In this document: positions 35,948 through 44,569 of the stretch, piece by piece
Numbering within the stretch: position 1 is the stretch's first letter
How the letters are laid out: every line of letters starts with the position of its first letter
Origin: Herpetosiphon sp042688385
GTDB taxonomy: Bacteria > Chloroflexota > Chloroflexia > Chloroflexales > Herpetosiphonaceae
Length of the DNA stretch: 64,000 nt
Assembly (NCBI RefSeq): GCF_042688385.1
Contig: NZ_JBHUPY010000002.1
Span: forward strand, 62,001-126,000
Reading direction: 5' to 3'
Made by a program: the position numbers and the translations under genes
Notes under the pieces: generated by a model
Told to the model about the DNA's origin: nothing
The model's database searches: none
Seen by the model: only the letters and a program-made list of their open reading frames with translations

Positions 35948-37048
35948 ATGAGTGGTGTCCGAATTCGACGGTTGGCCAGCGCTGCCCGCCCACAAGGGAT
36001 GGATTATGTGGTGCTGATGCCTGGGGCTAATTTACAGTATTTTACTGGCTTGAGCTTGCATTTAAGCGAGCGTTTGGCTTTGGCGTTAATTGCTGCCGAT
36101 GCCCAGAGCATTCATATTGTGTTGCCAGCCTTAGAGCAACCACGCGCCTTGGCCGAATATAGCGGCGAGATTGCAGTGCGTTGGTTTCCATGGAGCGATG
36201 ATGAAGGCCCGATGAATGCCTTGCGCAACGCTGCCGCTGGCTTGATTGGCCGCACGGTTGGCGTAGAATACACAACCATGCGGGTGCTGGAATTGCGCGC
36301 CTTAGAAGAAGTTGCCGGAATTCATAGCATTGATGCTAGCGCGGCGATTGCCAGCTTGCGCATGCAAAAAGGCAGCGACGAAATTGAGCTGATGCGCGAG
36401 GCCGTGCGCATTGTTGAAGCTGGGCTAAAAACCGCGATCGAGGCGATTCAGCCGGGCCGCACCGAACGCGAAATTGCCCGTATTTGGGAAGAAGCAATGC
36501 AGGCTGCTGGTGGCGAAGGCCCATCGTTTGCCACAATTGTAGCGAGTGGCCCAAATAGTGCTAATCCGCATCACACCACAGGCGAGCGCCAAATTCAAAC
36601 TGGCGATCTGGTGATTCTCGATGGCGGGGCTTTGTATCGCGGCTATTGCTCGGATATTACGCGTACGGTGAGCGTTGGCGACCCAACAGAGCAACAACGC
36701 ATGCTCTATGATACGGTTTTGGCTGCTAATCGCGCTGCCTGCGCTGGAGCCAAACCAGGCATGAGCGGTGCACAGGTCGATCGCTTGGCGCGCCAAGTGG
36801 TTGAAGATGCAGAATTAGGCCGCTACTTTATCCATCGTACTGGCCATGGCTTGGGTATGGAAATTCACGAACCGCCCTATATCGCCAGCACCAACACCGT
36901 GGCCTTGCCAATCGGCACGGTCTTTACAGTTGAGCCTGGCACCTATGTTGCCGGAATTGGCGGCGTGCGGATTGAAGATGATGTGCTGTTAACCGCCAAT
37001 GGCGCAGAATGTTTGACCAACTTTCCACGGGAGCTGATTGTTAAATGA
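35948..37048 (+). CDS. M24 metallopeptidase (Xaa-Pro dipeptidase/aminopeptidase)
   Basis: 366 residues. An N-terminal creatinase-like domain (about 1-125) precedes the pita-bread catalytic domain. The five metal ligands are all present: DGGALYRGYCSDITR (two Asp), HRTGHGLGMEIHEPP (His), FTVEPGTYVAG (Glu) and GGVRIEDDVLLT (Glu). Likely cuts Xaa-Pro dipeptides in the cytoplasm. GGAGG precedes the ATG at 35948. Its stop overlaps the start of the tiny membrane protein at 37045. Confidence 0.95.
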   Translation: MSGVRIRRLASAARPQGMDYVVLMPGANLQYFTGLSLHLSERLALALIAADAQSIHIVLPALEQPRALAEYSGEIAVRWFPWSDDEGPMNALRNAAAGLIGRTVGVEYTTMRVLELRALEEVAGIHSIDASAAIASLRMQKGSDEIELMREAVRIVEAGLKTAIEAIQPGRTEREIARIWEEAMQAAGGEGPSFATIVASGPNSANPHHTTGERQIQTGDLVILDGGALYRGYCSDITRTVSVGDPTEQQRMLYDTVLAANRAACAGAKPGMSGAQVDRLARQVVEDAELGRYFIHRTGHGLGMEIHEPPYIASTNTVALPIGTVFTVEPGTYVAGIGGVRIEDDVLLTANGAECLTNFPRELIVK

Positions 37049-37176
37049 TCGTGCTGGCACAAACTGTTGCCCAAGATCCACCGCTGTGGGTTATGATTCT
37101 GGCGCTTGGCGTGGGCAATCTGGTGGGGATTCTGGGTATTTGGTGGTGGCGGCGACGTTCTGCCACTAGAAAGTAG
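37045..37176 (+). CDS. 43-residue single-helix membrane protein
   Basis: A short frame that starts within the M24 gene stop (ATGA overlap), so it is probably translated by coupling. Sequence pattern: short polar start (MIVLAQTVAQDPP), one hydrophobic helix (LWVMILALGVGNLVGILGIW) and a strongly basic end (WWRRRSATRK). This is a typical inside-positive membrane anchor. It ends three bases before the next gene. Function unknown. Confidence 0.55.
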   Translation: MIVLAQTVAQDPPLWVMILALGVGNLVGILGIWWWRRRSATRK

Positions 37177-37179
37177 CAT

Positions 37180-37686
37180 ATGCAAAAACGACGTGTTTCA
37201 TTATGGACATTAGTTTTATTGGTTATTGGTTCGTTGGCGCTGCATGTTTGGACAATTAGCACGCTATTTCAGGTGCGCTCAACTGCTAGCCAACAACTAA
37301 GCCAATTACAAACTGCGCTTGATGAAGCACGTCGTGAGCCATTGGTCTATCAAGTGCCGATTAATCAAACTGTGCCGATCAAGCTTGATGTGCCAATCAA
37401 TCAATCGTTGAATATTCCCATCAATACCTCGGTGAAGATCAAAGATACCATCGATTTGCCAGTTGATACTGGCTTTGGCTCATTGACGATTCCCGTGCCA
37501 ATTGATGTAACGATTCCTGTTTCGACCAATGTGCCGATTAGCTTCAACCAAACTGTGGCTATTTCGACCAGCGTGGCGGTCGATTTGAATGTGCCGATTA
37601 CGATTGACCTTAACCAAGCCCCATTCAACGGCTATCTTGATCGCTTGCAAAAAGCGCTCGCTGATGTAGCCGAGCAACTGAAATAA
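37180..37686 (+). CDS. Membrane-anchored repetitive beta-strand protein
   Basis: 168 residues. An N-terminal helix (LWTLVLLVIGSLALHVWTI) is followed by a short coiled segment, then about 90 residues of a near-regular repeat of hydrophobic dipeptides with Pro: VPINQTVPIKLDVPINQS, IPVPIDVTIPVSTNVPI, LNVPITIDL. The unit of about 8-10 residues resembles a beta-helix or an amphipathic lipid-contact strand array. The C terminus returns to helix (YLDRLQKALADVAEQLK). No family recognised. Middle gene of a three-gene membrane set. Confidence 0.65.
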   Translation: MQKRRVSLWTLVLLVIGSLALHVWTISTLFQVRSTASQQLSQLQTALDEARREPLVYQVPINQTVPIKLDVPINQSLNIPINTSVKIKDTIDLPVDTGFGSLTIPVPIDVTIPVSTNVPISFNQTVAISTSVAVDLNVPITIDLNQAPFNGYLDRLQKALADVAEQLK

Positions 37687-37994
37687 TGCTCTATCTGGCC
37701 TGCGCGGTCTATTGTAGTACCTTGGCGCTTGGTGCAAGCGTGCAATATTTGCACTTGCGCTTGGGGCGTTGGCGTTGGCTGCATCATGCGCTTTTTTTTG
37801 CCACATGGCTTAGCACTGGTGCAGCCATAGTTTGGGCTTGGTGGTATCAACTGGAACGCTGGTGGTTGGCAAGTTTAATCATCCCAATTCTGGCCTTATT
37901 TCCCTTGCGGCGCGCTAGCTCGCGTTGGCATCGCTGGCTAGGAATTAGCGGCTTAGGGGTTTGGGCCATGATTTTGGCCTTAGCCAGCGTTTAG
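37686..37994 (+). CDS. Small multi-helix membrane protein
   Basis: 102 residues with three hydrophobic helices (MLYLACAVYCSTLALGASV; HHALFFATWLSTGAAIVWAW; LIIPILALFPL) and a fourth at the C terminus. The ATG overlaps the previous stop by one base (TAATG). It ends four bases inside the convergent ABC ATPase gene. Unknown function. Confidence 0.6.
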   Translation: MLYLACAVYCSTLALGASVQYLHLRLGRWRWLHHALFFATWLSTGAAIVWAWWYQLERWWLASLIIPILALFPLRRASSRWHRWLGISGLGVWAMILALASV

Positions 37995-38749
37995 TGCAAA
38001 ATTCGCGATAAGAACAGTTTGGTGCGTTCTTGCTGTGGCGCACCAAAGACTTGCTCAGGTGTGCCTTGCTCAACAATCGTACCGCCATCCATAAAGACTA
38101 CTTGATGCGCTGCTTTGCGCGCAAACCCCATTTCGTGCGACACCACCACCATTGTCATGCCTTCGCGGGCAAGGGTCAGCATCACATCGAGCACTTCGTT
38201 GATCATCTCTGGGTCGAGGGCCGAGGTCGGCTCATCAAACAGGATGACTTTGGGTTGCATCGCCAACGATCGGGCAATCGCAACGCGCTGTTGTTGGCCG
38301 CCAGAAAGCTTGGGTGGATATTTGTTGGCTTGCTCGGGGATGCCGACTTTTTCGAGCAAGCCACGGGCAACCTTTTCGCTTTCGCTGCGTGAGCTTTTGC
38401 GCACTTTTTGCTGCGCCAAGCAGATATTTTCCAATACCGTGAGATGCGGAAACAACTCGAAGCGCTGAAACACCATGCCCACTTCGGCGCGAATGGCATT
38501 CAACTCGCGTTCTTGCGGCTTGACGTGCTTGCCATCGATAATAATTTCGCCCGCGTCGGGCACTTCGAGGTGGTTGATACAGCGCAGTAAGGTCGATTTG
38601 CCCGAGCCAGAAGGCCCGACGATCATCAACACTTCGCCGCGATCAACCGTGAGGCTCACATCGTCTAAGGCGCGAAAATCGCCAAAAAACTTGCTAACAT
38701 TGCTGATGCTGATCATTGGTTGGTTGGCAGTGGCAAGTTTAGTGGACAT
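37991..38749 (-). CDS. Polar amino acid ABC transporter ATP-binding protein
   Basis: 252 residues, GlnQ/HisP family. Walker A GPSGSGKSTLLRC, signature LSGGQQQRVAIARSLA, Walker B VILFDEPTSALDPE, H-loop VVSHEMGFAR. Works with the permease it overlaps by 11 bases and with the binding lipoprotein further upstream. Ligand probably a polar amino acid such as glutamine, glutamate or arginine. Confidence 0.94.
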   Translation of the reverse strand: MSTKLATANQPMISISNVSKFFGDFRALDDVSLTVDRGEVLMIVGPSGSGKSTLLRCINHLEVPDAGEIIIDGKHVKPQERELNAIRAEVGMVFQRFELFPHLTVLENICLAQQKVRKSSRSESEKVARGLLEKVGIPEQANKYPPKLSGGQQQRVAIARSLAMQPKVILFDEPTSALDPEMINEVLDVMLTLAREGMTMVVVSHEMGFARKAAHQVVFMDGGTIVEQGTPEQVFGAPQQERTKLFLSRILH

Positions 38750-39542
38750 TGCTGCTCATCTTTCGTTGCAACCATTGCAGCAGCAATGACAGCACTAAAG
38801 TCATGGTCAAATAGAAGGCGGTCAAAATAAAATAGGTTTCTTCGTATTTAAACGACGAACTAACCGAAAGCCGTGAAACTTGGGTAATTTCGCGCACGCC
38901 CAGAACCGAAACCAACGACGAATCTTTGAGAATGGCGATTAAATCGTTGCCCAAGGCTGGCAGCACATTCCGAAAGGCCTGTGGTAAGATGACATAACGC
39001 ATGGCTTGGGCATGGGTCAAACCCAATGATCGCGCAGCTTCCATCTGGCCGCGACTGATCGATTCGATGCCTGCGCGAAAAATTTCGGCAATATAGGCCG
39101 CGTAAATCAACACCAGCGCAATAATTGCCCGTGCAATCAGCGAGATTTTACTAGGATCAAGCCCCATACCTTTGGATAAGGCTGGCACAACCGCAAACGA
39201 GATTGTAAAGATCAGCACCAAAATCGGCACGCCACGAATAAATTCGATGTAGCCAATTGAGATGTTGCGTAGCAGAACATTGCGCGAAACCCGCCCCAGC
39301 CCCAGCAACAAACCCAAGATTAAGGCACAAATAAATGAAATACCTGTAACCATCAAGGTCGTGCCAAGTCCGGTCAGAATCGCTTCAAAGATGCTGGTGT
39401 ATGCAGGGTCGCTGATAATTCGAAAGCCCATGTAGGCGATGATCATGCCAATTGCGACCAGCCACCAGGGAAATGTGCGCCAATTAAAGCGTTTGTTGGT
39501 TGGGGGTTGCAGCGAGGTTGAAGGCGGAAGGTCAGCAGCCAT
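38739..39542 (-). CDS. Polar amino acid ABC transporter permease
   Basis: 267 residues with the HisM/GlnP-type core: GTTLMVTGISFICALILGLL, FIRGVPILVLIFTI and the EAA loop GQMEAARSLGLTHAQAMRYV, ILPQAFRNVLPALGNDL. About five to six helices. AAGGAG before the ATG. Lies between the ATPase and the binding-protein gene on the minus strand. Confidence 0.94.
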   Translation of the reverse strand: MAADLPPSTSLQPPTNKRFNWRTFPWWLVAIGMIIAYMGFRIISDPAYTSIFEAILTGLGTTLMVTGISFICALILGLLLGLGRVSRNVLLRNISIGYIEFIRGVPILVLIFTISFAVVPALSKGMGLDPSKISLIARAIIALVLIYAAYIAEIFRAGIESISRGQMEAARSLGLTHAQAMRYVILPQAFRNVLPALGNDLIAILKDSSLVSVLGVREITQVSRLSVSSSFKYEETYFILTAFYLTMTLVLSLLLQWLQRKMSSNVH

Positions 39543-39581
39543 TCGGACTCCTTGTTGATCCAGAGGCGAGGATGGAATAAC

Positions 39582-39611
39582 TCAGTGGTGCAGCTTGCGC
39601 CACACCACTGA
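39582..39611 (-). promoter_or_regulatory. Intergenic hairpin between binding-protein and permease genes
   Basis: TCAGTGGTG and CACCACTGA form nine pairs around a 12-base loop, without a T run. Such hairpins often protect the upstream binding-protein mRNA or partly terminate, giving more binding protein than membrane subunits. This role is inferred. Confidence 0.5.
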
Positions 39612-39625
39612 AGCGTTAAAGTCGC

Positions 39626-40471
39626 TTATTCGGGCAATTTGAAATCGGCGCTGAAATATTTCTTTTCAAGCTCGGCCAATTTGCCGTTTTCGCGCAGCGT
39701 TTTGAGGGCTGCATTAACTGGCGCAACCAAATCGCTGTTTTTGGGGAAAATGAAGCCCAATTGATCGCTCTTGATTGGGTCGCCAACCAACTTCAATTGG
39801 TCGCTGTTGTTGCCAACATAGCCTTGGCCAGCGGTTTCGTCCATAATTACCGCGTCAACGTCGCCGTTAATCAAGGCAGCAACGGCAAATGGGAAGGTTT
39901 CAAACCCTTGGATGCGGGCTTCTGGCAATAAGCCTTTGGCGGTTTCATAGTTGCTGGTGCCAGTTTGGGTGCCTAAACGGAATTCGGTTTTGGCGAATTC
40001 ATCCATGCTGGCGAAGCGGGTTTCGTCGCTGCGTACCAACAAGCGTTGGCTAATTTGAATATAGCCATCGGAGAAGGCCACTTGTTCGGCCCGTTCAGGG
40101 GTAATCGTAATCCCGTCGGCAGCAGCGTCGAATTGACCAGCGCTGACCGCTTGGATCATGCCTTCCCATGAAGCTTCTTTGTAAACTGGTTTACAGTTTA
40201 ATTCGGCACAAATCGCATTCCACGCGTCGTAATCCCAGCCTTCGCCTTTGCCCGTTTGGGGATTGATGTAGTTGAATGGTGGGTACAAGTTTTCGACGGC
40301 GATGGTTACTTCGCGGCCAGCGAGGTCGATTTTGCCAGCTACGGGAGCCGTGGTTGAACCGGTGGTTGAGCCAGTTGTTGGCACCGTCGTTGGGGTTGCT
40401 GCTTCTGAGCCACACGCTCCCATCACGACCAACAGTAAGCTCAACAGAGCCACAAGATTGAGGCGTTTCAT
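39626..40471 (-). CDS. Polar amino acid ABC transporter substrate-binding lipoprotein
   Basis: 281 residues, SBP family 3. Lipoprotein signal MKRLNLVALLSLLLVVMGAC with lipobox MGAC, then a Thr/Gly linker. NLYPPFNYINPQTGKGEGWD, GQFDAAADGITITPERAEQV and RLGTQTGTSNYETA are the family ligand-site segments. AGGAGG lies 9 bases before the ATG at 40471. Confidence 0.95.
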   Translation of the reverse strand: MKRLNLVALLSLLLVVMGACGSEAATPTTVPTTGSTTGSTTAPVAGKIDLAGREVTIAVENLYPPFNYINPQTGKGEGWDYDAWNAICAELNCKPVYKEASWEGMIQAVSAGQFDAAADGITITPERAEQVAFSDGYIQISQRLLVRSDETRFASMDEFAKTEFRLGTQTGTSNYETAKGLLPEARIQGFETFPFAVAALINGDVDAVIMDETAGQGYVGNNSDQLKLVGDPIKSDQLGFIFPKNSDLVAPVNAALKTLRENGKLAELEKKYFSADFKLPE

Positions 40472-40580
40472 CTGCAAGTTCCTCCTGATATAGAGTTGGT
40501 ATTATACTCTCAATGGCTGGCTTGGTTTACAAGTTTTAGGTCAAAAATGTTATTAATTAGGCTTTATGCAGTGAATGTAA

Positions 40581-40629
40581 TTAACGCAGCGACGCAGAGT
40601 TAAAATAATCCTCTGCGCCGCTGCGTTAA
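40581..40629 (-). terminator. Long inverted repeat after the MFS gene
   Basis: TTAACGCAGCGACGCAGAG pairs with CTCTGCGCCGCTGCGTTAA: 19 positions, one mismatch, 11-base AT-rich loop. It lies 19 bases downstream of the MFS stop on the minus strand and may end that transcript. The arms belong to the dispersed AACGCAGAGGCGCAGAG family (see 20076). Confidence 0.6.
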
Positions 40630-40647
40630 TGTTTATTGTTGTAAGAA

Positions 40648-42285
40648 CTAATGGCTAGCAGCTGCTGCGCCTGCCCCATTGTCACCTCGACCAGACCATT
40701 TGCCCGGCCAACCAGGTAAGAATAAGCCAAGGAATAGCGCTAGCATTGCTACATAGAAGGTAAAGTGATAGGTTTTTTCGAAGCCAGCAACTTGTTCAGC
40801 ACAAGCAGTTTGAATGCTACTGCGAACTTGGTTTTGCACCTCAGCTGGCGCTTGCGCCACGCCTGCTGGCAAATTGTTGGCCGGATCAACGCCTGGCGTT
40901 TCGCACAAGCCAAAGGCTGGCGTATGAATTCCGGCCTGAGCATTTTCAGCAGCTCGGGCTTGCGATTGTTCTTGAAATTCTTTGGTTGCAACCGAGGTTG
41001 TGCTCGCCAGAATCGTTGCCAACACTGCCACGCCAATCGATTGAATGACTTGGCGCGTGGCATTGATCAAGGCTGAGCCACGCGGTACTTTGGGCAACTC
41101 AACATCCGAAAGTGCTGTGACGAAGGTTGTTTGAACGGTCATACCCAGCGCCAAGCCCCGCAAGGCCAACAAGAACATAATCCAGCCAATTGAGGTATCT
41201 GCTTGAAGTTGAGAAAGTTGCCAGGTATTCAAAATCAAAATCGCATAGCCAGTGACGATCAACGGGCGGGGGCCAATTTTATCGTACAAGCGGCCAGCGG
41301 TCGGTGTGGCAAAACCAGCGGCTACGGCCAAGGGCAACAAGATAAAGCCAGTTTCTAAGGCAGTGCGGCCCCGCAACACTTGCAGATACAAGGGCAACAA
41401 AAACTCTGCGCCAAACAAGGCCAAGACGCTGACCCAGCCAACCAAATTGGCCATGGTAAAGGTCGGCTTCTTGAATAAGCGTAAATCAAGCAATGGCTCT
41501 TTGGCAACGAATAATTCGATTAAGCCAAACAAGAGCAAACTAATGCCACCGACGATAAACCACATTGTTACATTGCCCGAATCCCAGCCTTGTTCGGCGG
41601 CAATCGTGGCGGCGTAGAGCACTGAACCAAAACCAACGGTTGAGGTGATCAAGCCCAAAACGTCGAGTTTGGGTTTGCCCGTTGGCGGAGTTGGCTTGAG
41701 CCAGCGCACTGCCAAACTTACGCCCAGCACGCCAATTGGCACATTGATGAAAAAGATCCAGCGCCAGAGATCGTTATCAACTAACAAGCCACCTAAAATT
41801 GGCCCCAATGCTGGCCCGAGCACCATGGCAATCCCAAATACCCCAAGTGCTTTGCCGCGCTCGTTGGGCGGAAACGCGCCATAGATAAAGGCTGTACCAA
41901 GCGGAGTCGATAAACCACCGCCAAGCCCTTGAATTGCCCGCGCAATCACGAGGGTTTCAATCGTTGGCGCAACCCCACACAAAAACGAGCCAAGCACAAA
42001 GATCGAAAGCCCTATTACATAGGTGCGTTTGAGGCCAAAACGATCGGCCATGTAGCCCGAAATTGGCGTGCTAATCCCCAACATCAACACATAAATGCTC
42101 AAAATCCATTGAGCTTCGTTAATCGTGGCCCCGAGATCTTGCTGCACGGTGCGAAATGCCACGTTAACGACAGTCGTATCCAGAATCACCATGAAGATCC
42201 CGAATATTACCGAAATTAATACCTTCCATTTGTAGTCTAAGCCACCTTTTGGTGATTGCTCTGAATCTTGTGCTGTCGCTGCCAT
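40648..42285 (-). CDS. DHA2-family MFS drug transporter
   Basis: 545 residues with about 14 hydrophobic helices, as in EmrB/QacA proton antiporters. Motif A GYMADRFGLKRTYVIG, motif C VLGPALGPILGGLL and the opening ILDTTVVNVAFRTVQQDLGA (with the D-TxVNVA pattern) are diagnostic. A loop of about 50 residues with two Cys precedes the last helix. ATG at 42285 preceded by GAGGG. No membrane-fusion partner (EmrA) is present. A strong palindrome at 42388 suggests drug-inducible control. Confidence 0.95.
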   Translation of the reverse strand: MAATAQDSEQSPKGGLDYKWKVLISVIFGIFMVILDTTVVNVAFRTVQQDLGATINEAQWILSIYVLMLGISTPISGYMADRFGLKRTYVIGLSIFVLGSFLCGVAPTIETLVIARAIQGLGGGLSTPLGTAFIYGAFPPNERGKALGVFGIAMVLGPALGPILGGLLVDNDLWRWIFFINVPIGVLGVSLAVRWLKPTPPTGKPKLDVLGLITSTVGFGSVLYAATIAAEQGWDSGNVTMWFIVGGISLLLFGLIELFVAKEPLLDLRLFKKPTFTMANLVGWVSVLALFGAEFLLPLYLQVLRGRTALETGFILLPLAVAAGFATPTAGRLYDKIGPRPLIVTGYAILILNTWQLSQLQADTSIGWIMFLLALRGLALGMTVQTTFVTALSDVELPKVPRGSALINATRQVIQSIGVAVLATILASTTSVATKEFQEQSQARAAENAQAGIHTPAFGLCETPGVDPANNLPAGVAQAPAEVQNQVRSSIQTACAEQVAGFEKTYHFTFYVAMLALFLGLFLPGWPGKWSGRGDNGAGAAAASH

Positions 42286-42387
42286 GAAATACCCTCGCAA
42301 TTAGCCTGTCTAAATTCGTCCACATCAAAAAAACAGCAGTCTGTGGGTGCTTGCGACCATGCAAACTACTGCTGATAGATTGCAACT

Positions 42388-42416
42388 ATTTGCTTAGTTA
42401 ATCTAACTAAGCAAAT
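42388..42416. promoter_or_regulatory. 29-base near-perfect operator palindrome upstream of the MFS gene
   Basis: ATTTGCTTAGTTA and its exact complement TAACTAAGCAAAT flank ATC: 13-base perfect arms, 3-base spacer. The TTAGTTA-n-TAACTAA core resembles operators of TetR-type multidrug repressors. A second stem (CAGCAGT...ACTGCTG) spans about 42332-42375 in the leader. No regulator gene is adjacent. The rest of 42286-42639 has no gene. Confidence 0.6.
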
Positions 42417-42639
42417 GGTACGCCGAAAAATTTGTTTGTCAAGCCATAATATAAAGCATAGAACAAAGAGCATAGAGCTGGCATAACGATAAAGTTGGGT
42501 TATACTAAACAAAGAGCCTTATGCTTGTCCCACTCAACCAAAGCATAGTCAAGCCCAAAAATCTTCTTTAAAACCGCCGCAGCGCAAATCTGCAATGAGA
42601 GTGCCTAACGACTTTTTTTGTAACCATGGAGTTGTGGGC

Positions 42640-43230
42640 ATGGAATTAGCATTTATCCTCACGGTTGAAGCCGTTAAGCAGCAACTGCAAGCTGGCAACG
42701 ATCTGGTGTTGCTTGATGTGCGCACTGCCGCCGAATTTGAAAACCTGCATATTGCTGGCAGCCTGCATGTGCCGCTTGATCAGCTTGAACAGCAAGCTCA
42801 AGAGCTGAGCGCAACCCTCAAAGCCCCAGTTGTTTTAGTTTGCCGGAGTGGGCAGCGTTCGCAGCAAGCAGCAAATATCTTACAGCACATCGATTTGCCA
42901 AGTTTACATATTCTCGCTGGTGGCATTCAGGCGTGGCTGGCCGCTGGCGAAACGGTTACACGTGGTCGGCAACGCTGGGCGTTGGAGCGCCAAGTGTGCG
43001 GCGTAGCTGGCGGAATTGTCTTAGGAAGCATGCTTGGCAGCCTGGTTTGGCCGCGTTTGCGCTGGGTTGCCGCTGGGATCGGCGCAGGATTAACTTTTTC
43101 GGCGCTGACCGACACCTGTGCAATGGGTACGCTGCTGAGTAAATTGCCCTACAACCGCCTGCCAACTACTGCGCCGCAAGCTGTTGCCGAAACTGGTTTG
43201 CTTGAACACAATGGCTTGGTCAACGGTTGA
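42640..43230 (+). CDS. Rhodanese domain fused to a DUF2892-type membrane domain
   Basis: 196 residues. The N-terminal rhodanese fold has the active Cys68 in VCRSGQRSQQAANIL, with LDVRTAAEFENLHIAGSLHV as its family signature. The C-terminal 75 residues hold two membrane helices (GGIVLGSMLGSLVWPRL; WVAAGIGAGLTFSALTDTC) as in YgaP. Such proteins move sulfane sulfur at the membrane. ATG at 42640 chosen because rhodanese similarity starts just after it, with GGAG upstream; the frame extends to 42595. Confidence 0.9.
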   Translation: MELAFILTVEAVKQQLQAGNDLVLLDVRTAAEFENLHIAGSLHVPLDQLEQQAQELSATLKAPVVLVCRSGQRSQQAANILQHIDLPSLHILAGGIQAWLAAGETVTRGRQRWALERQVCGVAGGIVLGSMLGSLVWPRLRWVAAGIGAGLTFSALTDTCAMGTLLSKLPYNRLPTTAPQAVAETGLLEHNGLVNG

Positions 43231-43257
43231 TGTTAATAATTGGCATTCCCTTATTCC

Positions 43258-43380
43258 ACAAACCCCCTCGCCCACTGAATGCAGACGAGGGGCCGACTGT
43301 TTTTTGCCGATGAATTGCGCAAGCACTATGCGGTTAAAGCCCCTCGCCCAGCAGATGGGAGAGGGGTTGGGGTGAGGGGA
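43258..43380. repeat. GC-rich mosaic repeat, copy 6 (diverged)
   Basis: AACCCCCTCGCCCACTGAATGC at the left (outer CCCTCACCCC lost), GGGGTTGGGGTGAGGGGA at the right. Opposite orientation to copy 1, more mutated than the others. Confidence 0.75.
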
Positions 43381-43389
43381 TTTTTCTTG

Positions 43390-43614
43390 CTAATCGCGTT
43401 TGCTGACTTGGGTTGGCATATTCATCAGGTAGCTAATCGTTACCAGATCGCCAGCTTGCGGATTGGCATACATCACTTCGCTGCCTAGCCGCGCTTTGAT
43501 CAAACGCTCAGGTTGTTCATCGTGGGCAAACATCACATCATAAAAAACGCTGCCATGTAAGCTCACCGCTTGGACGCTATGAATGACCGCTGGGCGGGTT
43601 CCCGAAAGAATCAT
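43390..43614 (-). CDS. Small protein of unknown function
   Basis: 74 residues, predicted mostly beta (SVFYDVMFAHDEQPERLIKA, DLVTISYLMNMPTQVSK). GGAG before the ATG. No recognised family. It lies 31 bases downstream of the FeeM-like gene on the same strand and may be cotranscribed with it. Confidence 0.55.
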   Translation of the reverse strand: MILSGTRPAVIHSVQAVSLHGSVFYDVMFAHDEQPERLIKARLGSEVMYANPQAGDLVTISYLMNMPTQVSKRD

Positions 43615-43645
43615 GAGTTACTCCACTAAGTTGAATCAAGGACGA

Positions 43646-44308
43646 TTAATTATAACGAGTATTGCTTGGCTTAAGCCGAATATTTGGTTGCGGCTGGTGC
43701 ATAAATTTATAGAGCGGGTGTTGGGCGGCGTGATAGCGCTCAAGCGCCGTCTGCACTGGCAACAGAAACATGCGATGTTCGCTTTGGCCTAATCTTGGGT
43801 GTCGATATACGCCCGCAGTGCCAACATCCTCAAACAGCAGCATGCGATAAAACGCTGCCAAGCGTTGGGTCGAAGAAATTACCAGATACTCATGGCCTTG
43901 TTGCAGGCTATACATCCATAAAGCTTTACATAAAAGTAATTTGACGGCCAATAATTCGCGACAATGACGAATCGTAAAGCGGGTTGCTTCAATAAACGAG
44001 CGTTGATGCAACTGGGGAATCGTAGCAATCGGCACAAATTGCTCAAGCTCAATTGGGCCATACCTACCATCAAGCAGCCGCAACGTGCCCACAATTCCGC
44101 GCTTGGCTAACTCGGCCACCAAAATTAAACTATGCTCAGCCAAATCGAGCGCATCCAGCGCTTGGGCGGGCGTAGCAAAGTACCCGTAGCCGCGATAGCG
44201 TAAATCCAACACCTGCTTGAATTCTGCAAATGAATGCAATGGGCGAATCTGAATCTGCGCACTGGTTGTCACAAGGCGGTGGCGATTGGCTAATTTAAGC
44301 TCGATCAT
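43646..44308 (-). CDS. GNAT-fold protein of the FeeM/N-acyl amino acid synthase type
   Basis: 220 residues. The pattern LHSFAEFKQVLDLRYRGYGY, then LAEHSLILVAELAKRGIVGTLRL (strands beta2-beta4) and IEATRFTIRHCRE, resembles N-acyl amino acid synthases and autoinducer-synthase-like GNAT proteins. These join a fatty acyl chain from acyl carrier protein to an amino acid. ATG at 44308, preceded by AGGAT; an alternative start is four codons upstream. No acyl carrier protein gene is adjacent. Substrate unknown. Confidence 0.65.
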   Translation of the reverse strand: MIELKLANRHRLVTTSAQIQIRPLHSFAEFKQVLDLRYRGYGYFATPAQALDALDLAEHSLILVAELAKRGIVGTLRLLDGRYGPIELEQFVPIATIPQLHQRSFIEATRFTIRHCRELLAVKLLLCKALWMYSLQQGHEYLVISSTQRLAAFYRMLLFEDVGTAGVYRHPRLGQSEHRMFLLPVQTALERYHAAQHPLYKFMHQPQPNIRLKPSNTRYN

Positions 44309-44515
44309 GGCTATCCTCACAGCAACAATTAAACCACAGTAAAACCTATCAAGCCTCGCTATCTATAAGCTAGTGGGATTTTTTGTCTGAATTTAGCCTT
44401 GCACGGGAGCAATTTTGGCTGAATTGGCTTACCCATGGCTGAACTTCGCTATTGACATGCGCTGATTGGGCGAAAGTCTGCTAGCGATTGTCGTTTTGGC
44501 TTGGCGGTTATCCGT

Positions 44516-44521
44516 TATAAT
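44516..44521 (+). promoter_or_regulatory. Candidate -10 box of the M20-like gene
   Basis: A perfect TATAAT 48 bases before the GTG start. The matching -35 (GTTTTG at 44493, 17-base spacer) is poor. Confidence 0.35.
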
Positions 44522-44569
44522 AAAGATACCCGCTTGATATTGTTCGGCGTGCGATTGCGAGGAAGCTCC

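Noticed and set aside
41252..41617. Lysine/asparagine-rich plus-strand frame within the MFS gene region.
   Set aside because: Mirror frame of a well-supported minus-strand membrane protein.
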